Source of the DNA: Tenrec ecaudatus
Taxonomy: Eukaryota; Chordata; Mammalia; Afrosoricida; Tenrecidae
Direction: 5' to 3'
DNA: 64,000 bases
NCBI RefSeq assembly: GCF_050624435.1
Contig: NC_134531.1
Span: forward strand, 252,106,812 to 252,170,811
Shown here: positions 1 through 11,475 of the stretch, piece by piece
Layout of the letters: every line of letters starts with the position of its first letter
How positions within the stretch are numbered: position 1 is the first letter of the stretch
Translations under genes and position numbers: made by a program
The notes under the pieces: model-generated
What the model saw: the letters and a program-made list of their open reading frames with translations, nothing else
Databases searched by the model: none
Told to the model about the DNA's origin: nothing

Positions 1-810
1 TCCCCGGAGTTAAATCTACTGCTCCATTTAGAAGCTCTGACATGATTATCATCTCTTCCAGCACTGTTGTAAATGTTGTTGTGACAAATTGTTCTCTCTA
101 GTTCCATATTTCCAGTTTTGTAGGTTTGCTTTAACTAGGACAGCTCTACATCTAGGGTGCTGTTGAGGTGTTACAATGCATGTTAAGCATGGCTTGGTTT
201 TAGTTATCTGTCTAAAGAACTCTCTTCAACATTTCTTGTAACGTTGATCTGGTTTTTACAAATTCCTTTAGCTTATATTTATCCGGAAATGTCATAACTT
301 TGCCATTGTGTCTGAGGAACAAAGGTGCTGGGTACATATTTTTGTTTGCTTTTTTTTCTCTTTCAGAGTTTTATGTATATAATTCCATTGATTTCTTGCT
401 TGCATGATTTCCACTGAGAAATCCGACATTAGTCTTATTAGTTCTCCTTTGTAGGTAACTTTTTGCTTATCCCAAGTTGCTGTCAGGATTCTTCCTAGTT
501 TGGGGGTTCAGAAAGTTTGATTTTGATGTGTCATGGTGATTTTCTCTTGGGATCTATCCTGCTTGGGGTACACATAACTCCTTGAATGCATATATGTTTA
601 TCTTTCATGATATTAGGGATTTCCCCCAAAGAACTCATTTTACTATCTTCTTTATACTTTTATTATTATTTAATGTAAGAGATATTAATTTTATGGGCGC
701 ATGCTTAGAAACTTTAAAATCTGAGGATTTCTGTGAAAGGTAAAAAATTAAGCAGGATAATTATGCTGTAAAATTTTAAACCCTCTCTGGGTTAGTATTT
801 TTGGAAGATA
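1..810. other. T-rich unassigned sequence, possibly old L1-derived
   Basis: No gene is visible. The stretch is T-rich, and phrases around 400-480 (a mention of '..actgagaaatc..' followed by '..ttagttctcctttgtagg') resemble sequence commonly seen on the antisense strand of old mammalian L1 elements. The match is from memory and weak, so the family is left open. Confidence 0.3.
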
Positions 811-814
811 TTTT

Positions 815-892
815 AATAATATAATATAAAGAGCAGTTGAATATTGGGAAAATATTGGAAAAATAATATAATATAAAGAGCAGTTGAATATT
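815..892 (+). repeat. Local 31-bp direct duplication, period 47
   Basis: A 31-base AT-rich string at 815-845 recurs exactly at 862-892. A short 'gggaaaatattgga' spacer separates the copies. The second copy runs directly into an interspersed repeat, so the duplication lies at the truncated edge of that element. Confidence 0.9.
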
Positions 893-1262
893 AGTCCAGA
901 TCAAGTCCATAAGTCCGATATTAGCCCATATGTCCAATACCAATCTATAAAGTCCTCTTCAGACTCACGAAACACATGCAATTATGCTGAATGCAGAAAT
1001 ATCACAGCCCAGTGGGTGGAAGGTTTGTGGATCCAGTGGCAGTGTAAGCATCTCAGCTCTGGCAGGGGTCTCCATGTGGCTCCTCCAGCTCCAGAGCTGT
1101 AGTGTAGCTCCACGTGTCTTGTCAACAGAAATGTCTGAGGGAGGGAGGGAGGGAGTATACTGCCTGCAGCTAGCTATTTATCTCCTCCGAATGAGGTCAT
1201 CAGTCTCTTCAGTCTCAAATTGACAACAGATTATGTAACTACCACATAACCTCATAGTCAGC
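880..1262 (-). mobile_element. Unnamed interspersed repeat 'X', antisense, truncated
   Basis: It shares long stretches with copies at 40195-40705 and 55490-55870: 'cccatatgtcc', the 'ctcttcagactcac' region, and the 20-base 'ggcaggggtctccatgtggc'. Other copies in the window (17318, 20575) show the sense-strand end '..tctctagtctacccagactaac'. The right edge 'attatgtaactaccacataa' matches the 55.85 kb copy. It resembles a widespread mammalian non-autonomous or LTR-like repeat, but I cannot name the family. Short open frames inside it are not genes. Confidence 0.65.
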
Positions 1263-1267
1263 AACTC

Positions 1268-1412
1268 ATCATCACCAGCTCCCCTATATAAAGATGAAGC
1301 TTTCTACTCCCAGAAGGTTAGTCTCAGAAACCCACAAGGGCAGTTCTACCCCGTCCTATAGTTCCAGTGAATCAGAATCAACTCGATGACAATGAGTCTG
1401 AGTTTCTGCTTT
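1268..1412 (+). mobile_element. AfroSINE, 3' part
   Basis: The order 'agcttctactccca..', 'cagaaacccacaaggg', 'cagttctacc..gtcctat', 'gaatcagaatcaactcgatg' is the 3' body of the tRNA-derived AfroSINE. The tRNA-like head is missing. Confidence 0.75.
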
Positions 1413-1534
1413 GAGTTTATGTATGTACACATAATTCAAAATTATTAATTTTTTGAGGCAAGGGGACCATGGAGTTGAGATACCCCAAAGTCTACAGCTT
1501 TATTTGAGTCAGGTGGTTTTTTTAACATTCTTTT
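1412..1534. other. Short unassigned interval
   Basis: Mostly AT-rich sequence between a SINE and an L1 copy. No feature recognised. Confidence 0.5.
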
Positions 1535-2010
1535 TAAAAATCATTTTATTGGGGGTTCGTATAGTTCTTATCCCAATCCATACATACATACATTGTGTCA
1601 AGTACATTTGTACATGTATTGCCATCATAATTCTCAAAACATTTGCTTTCTACTTGAGCCCTTACTATCAGCTCCTCATTTTCCCCACCCTCCCCACTCC
1701 CTGCTCCCTCATGAACCCTTGATAATTTATAAATTATTATTATTTTGTCATATCTTACACTGTCCGACATCTCCCTTCACCCGCTTTTCTGTTGTCCATC
1801 CCCCAGGGAGGAGGTTATATATAGATTTTTGTAATTGGTTCCCCCTTTCTACCCCACCTTCCCTCCACCCTCCTGGTATCGCCACTCTTAGCATTGGTCC
1901 TGAAGACTAATCTGTCCTGGATTCCCTGTGTTTCCAGTTCCTATCTGTACCAGTGTACATCCCCTGGTCTAGCCAGATTTGTAAGGTAGTAATCCAACTG
2001 TTTTATAGAA
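1535..2010 (-). mobile_element. L1-like 3' region, antisense, 5'-truncated
   Basis: It starts with 'atcattttattgggggttcg' and continues through 'acttgagccctta', 'cttgataatttataaatt', 'ttcacccgcttttctgttg' and 'tagccagatttgtaagg'. This is the reverse complement of the 3' end that closes with 'atgagcccccaataaaatga' in sense copies elsewhere. It contains no open reading frame of interest. Confidence 0.85.
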
Positions 2011-2337
2011 GAGATATTCTAATAAGATTGGAGAGGAGGGGCCAAGGAATAGGAGAGAACTTCGAGGACACGTGAGTCCTTTTAAATGACATGAAGTCAT
2101 ACAACGAAGGCAGTGTTTGCTTGATGTGTTTTTCGTTTGTGAATGATGCATTATCTTAAAATTAATAAGATTTTGTTTCATGATGATGTGGCTGTAAGGC
2201 ACTGAGTTATTAATCAAAAGGTGGGAGGGTTGAGTTTCCCCAGAGGTAGCGTGAAAGAAGGACTGACAATTTTCTGAGTGAATTTATTTATTAAAACTCT
2301 CCAGAGCACAGTCCTATTCTTTTTTTGGTCCAAGAAT
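2011..2337. other. Unassigned sequence
   Basis: No gene, RNA or clear repeat is recognised. The piece near 2215-2275 faintly resembles SINE sequence. Confidence 0.4.
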
Positions 2338-4350
2338 ATCTTTTTTATAAAAATAATTTTATTGGGGGCTCATACAGCTCTTATCATAATCCATCCATCC
2401 ATCCATCCATTTTATCAAGCACATTTGTACATCTGTTTCCATCATCGTTTTGAAAACATTTTCTTTCTACTTGAGCCCTTGGTATCAGTTCTTCCCCCCC
2501 CCCCCTCCTTCACCTCCCTCCCTCACAAACCCTCAATCATTTGTAAATTGTTATTATTTTTCATGTCTTACACTGCACTGACCTATGTCTCTCTTCACCC
2601 ACTTTTCTGTTTGCCATCCCCCAGGGAGGGGTTATATGTAGATCATTGTGATCGGTTCCCCCTTTCTACCCTACCTTCTCCTTGCCCTCCTAGTATCACT
2701 ACTCTCATTGTTTCTGAGGGGTTTATCTGTCCCAGATTCCCTGTGTTTCCAGCTCTTATCTGTATCCATGTACATGCTCTGGTCTAGCCGAATTTGTAAG
2801 ATAAAATTGGGATCATTGACAGTGGGGGTGGGGAGAAGAAGCATTAAAAAAAGTAGAAGAAAGTTATATGTTTCATCTATACTGCTCCCTGACTGGCTTG
2901 TCTCTTCCCCATGATCCTTCTGTAAGGGGATGTGCAATTGCCTACAGATGGGATTTGGGTCGCCACTTTGCACTCCCTCTCATTCACAATGATATAAGTT
3001 TTTGTTCTGGGTCTTTGATGCCTGATACCTGTTCCCATAAACACCTCATGATCACACAGGCTAGTGTGCTTCTTCCATGTGGGCTTTGTTGCTTCTGAGC
3101 TAGATGGCCGCTTGTTTATCTTCAACCATTAAGACCCCAGATACTATCTCCTTTGATAGCTGGACAGCATCAGCTTTCTTCTCCACATTTGCTTATGCAC
3201 CCATTTTGTCTTCAGTGATCATGTCGGGAAGGTGAACATCAGGGAATGCCAGGTTATTAGAACAAAGTGTTGTTACATTGAGGGAGTACTTGAGTAGAGG
3301 CCCAATGTCTGCTACCTTGGTACTTAACATATATGTACATAGATCTATTTCCCTATAATTATATATGAATATATTTACATGTGTACATGCCTGTATTTAG
3401 ACGTCTATAAGTGCCCTTTGCCTTCTAGTTCTTTCCTCTATTTCCTTTTACTTTCTCCCTGTCCCACTATCACGCTCAGCCTTCATTTGGGTTTCAGTGA
3501 TTCCTCTCGGTTACATTGCCCTTGATCAAGCCCTACCAGGCCTCTTACACCCTCCTTGCCTCTGATTTTGGATCATTTGTTGTTCCCTTGTCTTGGGTTG
3601 GTTAACACCACTTCCTTTCCCCCATGTGCCCCTCTCCCATGTTCCCCCAGAACCATCAGTCCCATTGTTTTCTCTCTGGATTATATATCCAGCCTATTTT
3701 ATTTAGATAGACCTGCAGAGATGATAATATGCACAAAAACAAACCAGAGCAAAACAAAACAACCAAAGAAAATGGCAAAACCAAACAAAACAAAAAAAAA
3801 TGACAAAAAAAAATAGAAAAGCCTATGAATAGTTCCAGGTCTGTTTGTTGAACTCTAGGAGTGTTTTCCAGTCAAGTCTGATGGGGTGCCATGCCCTGGC
3901 CCCAAAATCTATTTTTGGTATTCCTTGGGGACTTAATTGCTTTGCTCTCCTTCATGCTTTGTTGCACACCCTTAGCATTTCGCCTGGGTATGGTGGGGTT
4001 AGATTAGACACAATTCCTGCACTGTGCTCCAGTGTTGTCCCTCATAACGCTATGAGTCAGTGATGGATGTTGTGTCTTTTAGTGGGCCCGGCCCTATGGT
4101 CCTCTCTGTGCATTGGCTGCTCTGTGCAGGAATATCGTCCTCGGGGCTTGGTGGGTCAGGATGTGTTCCACTCTCTCTCCTTCCCTCTTCATTTACTCCT
4201 GTGTGCTCTGATCAGATGCTCCCCTCTCTCTGAACTGTAGCTTCAGTGCTGTCCTCTGTAGTGCATTCTTCTGGGAGAGGATGGGGGAGGGGTGCGAAGC
4301 CGGAGTGGTGGTGTCCATGTAGTTGGGATTAGGGCTGGCCTCAAAGACCT
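2338..4350 (-). mobile_element. L1-like element, long 3' region, antisense (~2 kb)
   Basis: It begins with the diagnostic 'aattttattgggggctcat' and extends well past the usual ~0.7 kb truncation point. The extension runs through 'gatcatgtcgggaaggtgaacatc', a 'caaaacaaaacaacc' A-rich tract (3740-3830), and the region matching 5320-5545 of the sense copy. A poly-C run (2495-2508) and a (CATC)n run (2390-2412) lie inside. No reverse transcriptase reading frame is included, so this is an unusually long non-coding 3' region of the LINE or a non-autonomous derivative. The left edge is certain and the right edge approximate. Confidence 0.85.
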
Positions 4351-4963
4351 CTCTATTGGTTCCCTACTTCATGCTGATATGCTGCATTCACATCTTGGCA
4401 CACCAAGTTGAAATCTGATCCCCTGTCCCTACACGGTCCTATTCTGATACACATGTGGTCATTGAGGCAACAGCCACTCAGCAACTGTTTTTGGTTTTTT
4501 AGACTCCACAATGAGTTTAGAAAGTAATTCTTCCTTACTCCAAGGTAGGACCTGCCTTCTGAATTTGTATGCCCTGTTTCAAGTACTATAATTCTTGGTA
4601 AGCTTGCTTTTATTTTTAAATTGATGCCCAGAAGTTCTAAAATTTTAAAATATGGACACAAGCCCATAAACAAGCAATTTGCAGACCAAAAATAATAATA
4701 ATAATAATGCACAACCTGTGCAAAGACACCAATGCCCTTTTATACTAATACTACTTAAGAAAATCTATACAATAGTGAGAAATCAGATTGCCAAAATCAC
4801 GAGGAATGAGATCCATTGTACCCAAGGTTGTCAAGAGGCTACGTATGCAAGTCCAACTCTGTGCATCCTTTTTAGAGAGCAAATTGTTGAATAGCATAAC
4901 ATCGACAAGTTATTGTCAGGTTTGAAGTTTCCTCCTTTAGCACCCTCTGCTAATGTGTTGTAA
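4351..4963. other. Unassigned sequence with a short (AAT)n
   Basis: There is an (AAT)n tract at about 4687-4707. The rest has no recognised repeat or gene. The open frames here are short and have no recognisable motifs. Confidence 0.5.
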
Positions 4964-5248
4964 GCTGGTGGCTTGAGTGTTGCTATGAGCCTGCGAGCTG
5001 TGCCAGCCACCAGCCAGGTTTTCAGATACCAGCAGAGTCACTCACCCATTGCAACTAAGACATACTAGTGAAAAGGGCCTGGCAACCACTTCTGTAAATT
5101 AGCCAGTGGAGGCTTTGTGACTCACCACAAAAATAGTTCTAGAAGGTGGGCTCCCAATTCAGAGCAGATGCAATAATATACACAAACGTACTCAGATCAT
5201 GAGGATGACGCAAGACTGTGTAATGTTTAGTTCTGTTGTACGTGATGT
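4964..5248 (+). mobile_element. Internally deleted RTE element (5' end fused to 3' end)
   Basis: The first ~180 bases ('ggtggcttgagtgttgctat', 'ccaggttttcagatacc', 'aattagccagtgg') match the 5' leader of the RTE element that also starts at 7502. The last ~85 bases ('gaggatgacgcaagactgtg', 'gttctgttgta') match the RTE 3' terminus seen at 11400. About 3 kb of coding sequence is absent between them. It is either a single deleted copy or a member of a non-autonomous RTE-derived family. Confidence 0.7.
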
Positions 5249-5317
5249 TTCCATCAGTTAAAGTTGACCTTACTCCTCACAATAATAAGATCGACTCTAC
5301 TCCTTAAAAGACAATTG

Positions 5318-6960
5318 TTGGGGACAACACTGGAGACATGGGAATTGCCCTGATCTGACCCCACCACACGGAGGCAAAACACTAGGGCGTTCAGCAGAAC
5401 AGCAAGGGGAGCAGAACAAGGAAGTCTGGAGGGAGTACCAAAAATAGACTTTGGGGACAGGTTGTGGCATCCCATCAGACTTGACTGGAAAAAATTCCTA
5501 CCGGTCAACAAACAGACCTTCAACTATTTACAGGCTTTTCTTTTTTGGGTCATTTTTTTGTTGTGTGGTTCTCTTTTGTTGCTTTGTTTCGCTCTGATTC
5601 GTTTTTCTGCATATTGTCATCTCTTCAGGTCTATCTAGATAAGATAAGCTGGATACACAATCTGGAGGAGAAAACAACGAAAGATGGTGCTGGGGGGACA
5701 TGCGAGAGGAGGAGGTGGGGAGAAAGGAAGTGGTGTTAACCAACCCAGGGATAAGGGAACAACAAGTGATCCAACATCAGTGGCGAGGAGGTGTAAGAGG
5801 CCTGGTAGGGCTTGATCAAGGGCAATGTAACCGAGATGAATTACTGAAACCCAAATGAAGGTTGAGCGTGATAGTGGGACAAGGGGAAAATAAAAGGAAA
5901 GAGAGGAAAGAACTAGGAGGCAAAGGTCATTTACAAAGTTCTAAATACAGGCATGTAAAGGCCTAAATATAGGCATGTACATATGGAAATATATTTATAT
6001 ATGATGATGGGAAAATAGATCTCTGAATATATATTTATAGGTTTAGTAATAAGGTGGCAGATGAACATTGGGCCTCTACTCAAGTACTCCCTCAATGCAA
6101 AAACACTTTATTCTATTAAACTGGCATTTCATGATGCTCACCTTTCCGACACGATCGCTGAAGACAAATGTGTGCGTAAGCACATGTGTGGAATAACGCT
6201 AATAGGGCTCGGCCATGAAAAGATATAGCATCTGGGATCTTAAAGGTTTGAAGGTAAACAAGTGGCCATCTAGCTCAGAAGCAACAAAACCCATATGGGA
6301 GAAGCACACCAGCCTGTGTGATCAAGAGATGTTGAAGGGATCAGTATCAGGCATCAAAGAACAAAAAATCATATCATTGTGAATGAGGGGGAATGCAGAT
6401 TGGGGATACAAATCCCATCTTTACCCAATGGGACATTCCCTTACACAAAGGTCATGGGGAGGAGAGCCAGTCAGCGTGCAGTATAGCAATGATGAAACAT
6501 ATAACTTTCCTCTAGTTCTTAAATGTTTCTTCTCCCCCACTATCATGATCCCAATTCTACCTTACAAATCTGTCTAGACCAGAGGATGTACACTGGTACA
6601 GAAAGGAACTGGAAACACAGGGAATCCAGGACAGAAGATCCCCTCTGGACCAGTGGTGAGAATGGCAATACCGGGAGGGTGGAGGGAAGGTCCCCTGGGG
6701 ACAGACAACAGAAAAACTGGTGAAGGGAGATGTTGAACAGTATAAGATATGACAAAATAATAACAATGTATAAATTATCAAGGGTTCATGAGGGAGGGGG
6801 GAGTGGGGAGGGAAGGGAAATATGAGGAGCTGATACCAAAGGCTCAAGTAGAAAGCAAATGTTTTGAGAATGATGATGGCAATAAATGTGCTTGACACAA
6901 TGGATGGATGTATGGATTGTGATGAGTTATACGAGCCCCCAATAAATGATTTAAAAAAAA
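5318..6960 (+). mobile_element. L1-like element, long 3' region, sense, with TSD
   Basis: The insertion ends with '..gagcccccaataaatgattt' plus an A run. It is bounded by the direct repeat 'aaaagacaattg' at 5306-5317 and 6957-6968, so it is one retrotransposition event truncated at the 5' side. It is the mirror orientation of the 2338-4350 copy and covers the same long non-coding 3' region (the 'ggaaagaactaggaggcaaa' segment near 5900, then the 'aagcaacaaaaccc' segment near 6280). Confidence 0.9.
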
Positions 6961-6969
6961 GACAATTGG

Positions 6970-7501
6970 CATTAAGCTAACATGCAACTTAAAGGAGAGG
7001 GGAAGAGGGAAAACACTCAAGTTCTCTTCGCTGGCTCCTAATGCTCCAGGTCAGCCACTCCAGTTGCTGAGCAGCTTCCCAAACAAATGCCCAGCTAGCA
7101 GGACCTCCTGGTAGAGGGGTGCGCTAGAGCAGACCAAAATACTGTTGTCTCTTGGATTGATTGGCCAAGAGTTCTTAGTCAATCGCAAGAAGTGTTGGAA
7201 ACTAACAATGCCTCTCTCCTTATTTCTCTTCCAGTAAGAAGTATCACCGTGATCGTTTTTTCATAATGGAGAGATACTGGAACAAGTACCTATGACTAAT
7301 TGAAATGATAGAGTACATGTATATGATCAGATGCTATATAATCACTAAATATATGAGTCCTATGCTGAGAAAGGTATCCACGATAAAACTAAATTTAAGC
7401 AAGTTGCAGGTTTAGGGATAATCCTACTAAATTTTAAAAAGTTACGATGTAATAAAAGTTACATTAGTGCACCACTATCTGTATACCACTTTGTCATACT
7501 G
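6970..7501. other. Unassigned unique-looking sequence
   Basis: No repeat signature, RNA gene or convincing open frame was seen. Confidence 0.5.
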
Positions 7502-7756
7502 TAGTGGCTTGTGTGTTGCTAAAATGGCATTGATATTTCAAATGCAAGCTGGTTCATCCAATGTGACCAGGTTTCAGTAGACCTTCCAGCCTAGAAACAG
7601 ACTAAGAAGAAGGAACAGACTGTGTACTTCAGAGGAAGTCGCCACGGAAAACCTCACAGTCAGCTCTGAAACATTGTCCGTTATGGAAAAACCTAACGAA
7701 TAGAAGCGGAACATTGTCAGAGATGGTGCCAAAAGATGAGCCACTCGAGTTGGAAA

Positions 7757-7932
7757 ACCCAAACCAAACTCACTGACATTGGGGTGATTCTGATTCATAG
7801 TATCCGGAAGGACAGGGCAGAACTTCCCCCTGTGAATTTCTGAGACTGCAGCCCCATCTTTGTCCCATGGAGCAGCTGGTGGTTTTGAATTGCTGACTTG
7901 GAGTTAGCAGCCCTATGTATAACCACTATGCC
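7757..7932 (-). mobile_element. AfroSINE inserted antisense in the RTE leader
   Basis: It reads as the reverse complement of AfroSINE, from tail ('ccaaactcactgacatt', 'gattctgattcatag') to head ('ttagcagccctatgtataac', 'cactatgcc'). RTE sequence resumes at 'aaggcacttaaaa'. Confidence 0.8.
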
Positions 7933-10110
7933 AAGGCACTTAAAATATGATGGAGGAAGAGCTGCCTTCTCAAAGTAGAGTCAACTCTAATGAGGTGGCT
8001 GGAGTAAAACCTGCAGGAAAAAAGCCTTAAAGAACTACAGTTTGCTGATGCGGCTTGACTCAAGATTAGAAGACGCAGCTGCAAACACCAGTTAATAATT
8101 GCAACGTGGCAGGCACAGAGTATGAATTGAGGGAAATTGAAAGTTATCAAAATGAACATAAAGATCAATATTCTAGGCATTGGTGAGCTAAAATGGACTA
8201 TTATTGATCATTTTGAATCAGGAAATCATACTATACTGGGATGATAGATTTAAGGGGAATGGTGTTGAATTCAACATCGAAAAGGACCTTTCCAGGTAAA
8301 ACTTGAAGTACACTGCTACCCATGATGGGATGATATCTATCTGTATATAAGGAAATTCAGTCAACACAACTATTATTCAGTCTTATGCACCTACCACTAA
8401 AGCTTGTAAAATGCAAAAATCGAAGACTCCTACCCGTGTCTTCAGTTAGAAATTGATCAAACATGCAATCAAAATGCAATGATATTTATTGGAGATTGGA
8501 ATGAAAAGTTGGAAATAGAGAGAAATTAATAATAGTTGGAAAATATGGTCCTAGTGAAGTAAATGAAGCGGAGTATACATAATAAAATTTTGCAAAGCTT
8601 ATGACTTCTTTATAACAAATATATTTTTTTCAACAATAATAAATGTGATTATACAGGTGGCCTCTCCAGATGGAATACACAGAAATCAAATTGCCTACAA
8701 CTGTGGGAAGAGATCAGGTAGAAGCTCAGAATTAGCCATTAAAATGAGACCAGGAACCGACTGTGGAACAGACCATCAATTGCTGATATGTAAGTTCAGA
8801 TTGAAGGTGAAGAAAATTGAAACAAGTCCATGAGAACCAAAATACAACCTAGAGTCTATGCCACCTGAATTTTGGGAACATCTCAAGAACAGATTTGGGG
8901 CACTGAACACTGATGACAGAAGATTTGAAGAGCTTATGGGAGGACATCAAGAACATCACACATGAAGAAAACAAAAGGTCATCAAAAAGACAGGGAAAGA
9001 AAAAAAACCAAAGTAGATGCCGGAAGACACTGAAGCTTACTCTTAATGGTAGGGTAGCTAAGGCAAACGGAAAAAATGTTGAAGTCAAGGAGCTGAAATT
9101 TTCAAAGGACAGCTGGAGAAGACAAAGTAAAATATTATAACGAAATGTACAAAAACTTAGAAAGCCAAAAAGGAAGAACACCCTCAGCATATCTTAAACT
9201 GAAAGAACCCAAGGAAAAAAAATGTATACCTTGAGTTGCAATGTTGAAAGGTTTTATGAGCAAAATATTGAACAATAGGAAGCATTAAAAGAACTTGGTT
9301 GGAATACACTGAGTCACAAAGAACTGGTTGGCATTCAACCATGTCAAGAGATCGCATATGAGCAAGAACTGAAGGACAAAGTTCAAACTGCCGTGAAAGC
9401 ATCAGTCCAAAACAAGGCTCCAGGAATTGATGGAATATCCATTAAAATGTTTCAACAAGTTGATGAAGCGCTGGAAGCACTCACTGGTCTAGGGCAAGAA
9501 ATTTGAAAGTTACTTGGCCAACGGACTGGGGTGAGATCTATATTTATACCCATTGCAAAGAAAGGTGACCCAACAGAATGTGCAAATTATAGAACAATAT
9601 CATATCTAATTAAATTATTTTCTGAAGATCATCCAAAAGCAGCTGCAGCAGGAAATTGACAGGGAGCTGCCAGAGGTTCAGGATGGGTTCAGAAGAAGAA
9701 AGTGGACAAGGGATATCGTTACTGATGTCACATGTATCTTGGCTGAAAGAGAATACCAGAAAAGTAGTTACTTATTTTATTAATTATGCAGAGGCACTTG
9801 ACTGTGTGGATCAAACAAACTATGAGAAGAATGAGAATCCTAGAACACTTAATTGTGCCAATGTGGAACATTACCTGGATCAAGAAGCAGTGAGAACAGA
9901 ATAAGGACATGCAGCATGGTTTAAAATCAGGAAAGATGTGCATCAGTGTTGCATTCTCTCACCATACTTACTCAATCTGTATGCTGAGCAGATCATCCGA
10001 GAAGCTGACTTATATGAAGAAGAATATGGCATCAGGATTGGGAAAGGGTTTATTAAAAACCTGAGATATGCAGTTGACACCACTTTGCTTGCTGAAAGTG
10101 AGGAAGACTT

Positions 10111-10116
10111 GAAGCG
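10111..10116. repeat. Left target-site duplication of the putative LTR
   Basis: gaagcg here and gaagca at 10759-10764 match at five of six bases and bracket the LTR exactly where the RTE reading frame is interrupted. Confidence 0.7.
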
Positions 10117-10758
10117 TGTGGTTTGAATTGGGGGACCCAGGCCCCCACCACTAACCACGGGTTCAGTAAGCAAAATTGTATGGTTGAGGCATATAAATAT
10201 TATAATAAAGCCATCGAGAGCATGAGAGATAAAAGAGTCAAATAGTGGAGTCAGACACATTTCATGGTAGCATGCTCACCTCAGCCCTGCTTGGTGGTCC
10301 AAGTGCAGAGAGGGGGAAGGGAAGGGGGGTAAGGGGAAAGGGAAAGGGAGGAGAGGGAGCCGAGGAGAGGTCAAGGGAAGAGCGGAGAGAATGAGGGGGA
10401 GACCTCTATTGCTAACCCAGGCCTATATATCTTGGGGATGTGCAAGCCCACTAATTACAGGTAAAGACATACGTTACAGGAAGGGGTTGCACTATAGGTT
10501 ATACAGCAATGAGAGGGGGTGGTCTAGGAACATACCGCAATAGGAAGAGGAGGGATTGGGGATATACCTGTGACAACATGGGCGGATCCTAGATTTAGGA
10601 TGGCAGCTTATCAGTAGGGTGTGAACTCCACCTGCAGGAATCAAATCAATGACTGCAGGCCTGTCCATTGTCCTCTACAGCAGGGAGGGGGACCCTCTGC
10701 AGTCTGGCAACTGACCCCCCTCAGGGAAGATGCCTGCAAGCCTCTGACCTCCCCCACA
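10117..10758 (-). mobile_element. Putative solo endogenous-retrovirus LTR (642 bp) inside the RTE
   Basis: The segment interrupts the RTE coding sequence between '..gaggaagactt' and 'gaagcacttgctgatgg'. It begins TGTGG and ends CCACA-like (TG..CA with a short inverted repeat), and it has 5-6 bp flanking duplications. On the minus strand a TATATA-like box lies at about 10424-10431, and the 3' end reads as a C/G-rich stretch ending in CCACA, which suggests minus-strand orientation. The + strand also has AATAAA-like sequence near 10200, so orientation is tentative. No gag, pol or env sequence is attached, consistent with LTR-LTR recombination. The centre (10300-10400) is strongly purine-rich. 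Family unknown. Confidence 0.65.
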
Positions 10759-11475
10759 GAAGCACTTGCTGATGGAGATCCAGGACTGCAGCTTTCAGTT
10801 TGGATTACATCTCAGTGTAAAGAAAAAACATCGTCACGACTAGATTACTAGGTAACATCCCGATAAAGGGAGAAAGGATTGAAGTTGTCAAGGATTTCAT
10901 CTTGCTGGGATCCACAATCAGTACTTATGGAAGCAACAGTCAAGAGATCAAATAGCGCACTACATTGGGTACGTCTGCAACAGAGCATTTTAAAGTATTG
11001 AGCGCCACGGTTGTCACTTTATGAACTAAGGCATGCCTTACACAAGCCATGATATTGTCAGTCACCTCATATGCAAGTAGAAGTGGGACATTTAATAAGG
11101 AAGACTGAAGATGAATCGGTGCATTTGAAGTATGATGCTGGTGCAATATATTGACTGTACCATGGACTGCCAATAGGAAAGACGGGTCTTGGAAGAAGTA
11201 CAGGCGGAATGCTCTTTAGAAATAAAGATGGCAAGGCTTCATCTCATGGATTTTAGACACGCTATCAAGAAAGACCAGTCCCTGGAGAAGGGTATCATGC
11301 TTGGTAACATGGAGGGGCAATGAAAACAGAGCAAGACCCTCCACAAGATGGATCGACACAGTGGCTGCAACCATGGGCTCAAACATGAGAACAATTGTGA
11401 GCGTGGCGCACAACCACACAGTGTTTTGTTCTGTTGCACGTAGGGTCTCTTCGAGTCAGACCTAACGGCAGGAAC

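Larger units (their letters stand above)
7502..11475 (+). mobile_element. RTE/BovB-type LINE, nearly full length, inactive
   Basis: RTE elements encode one polyprotein with an apurinic-type endonuclease and a reverse transcriptase and move by target-primed reverse transcription. From the 5' leader ('ggcttgtgtgttgct') through the endonuclease region (about 8080-8850), the linker (about 8900-9250), the reverse transcriptase palm (about 9370-10110 and resuming at 10759) and the 3' terminus ('gcacaaccacacagtgtttt..'), the order is collinear with the family. Recognisable peptides are broken by many stops and shifts. They include NKAPGIDGISIKMFQQ near 9410, CILSPYLLNLYAEQIIREAD at 9950-10010, and the palm signature as RYAVDTTLL near 10063, where the family has Y-A-D-D, so a catalytic aspartate is lost. 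Without the SINE at 7757-7932 and the LTR at 10117-10758 the element is ~3.2 kb, the expected size. Open frames inside it are remnants. Confidence 0.9.

Noticed and set aside
2278..2787. 169-codon frame at the start of an L1 copy
   Set aside because: It lies wholly in the antisense L1 3' region. Similar frames recur in every copy because of the repeat, and none is coding.
4950..5250. AfroSINE
   Set aside because: The left part matches the RTE 5' leader and the right part the RTE 3' end. No tRNA-like head is present.
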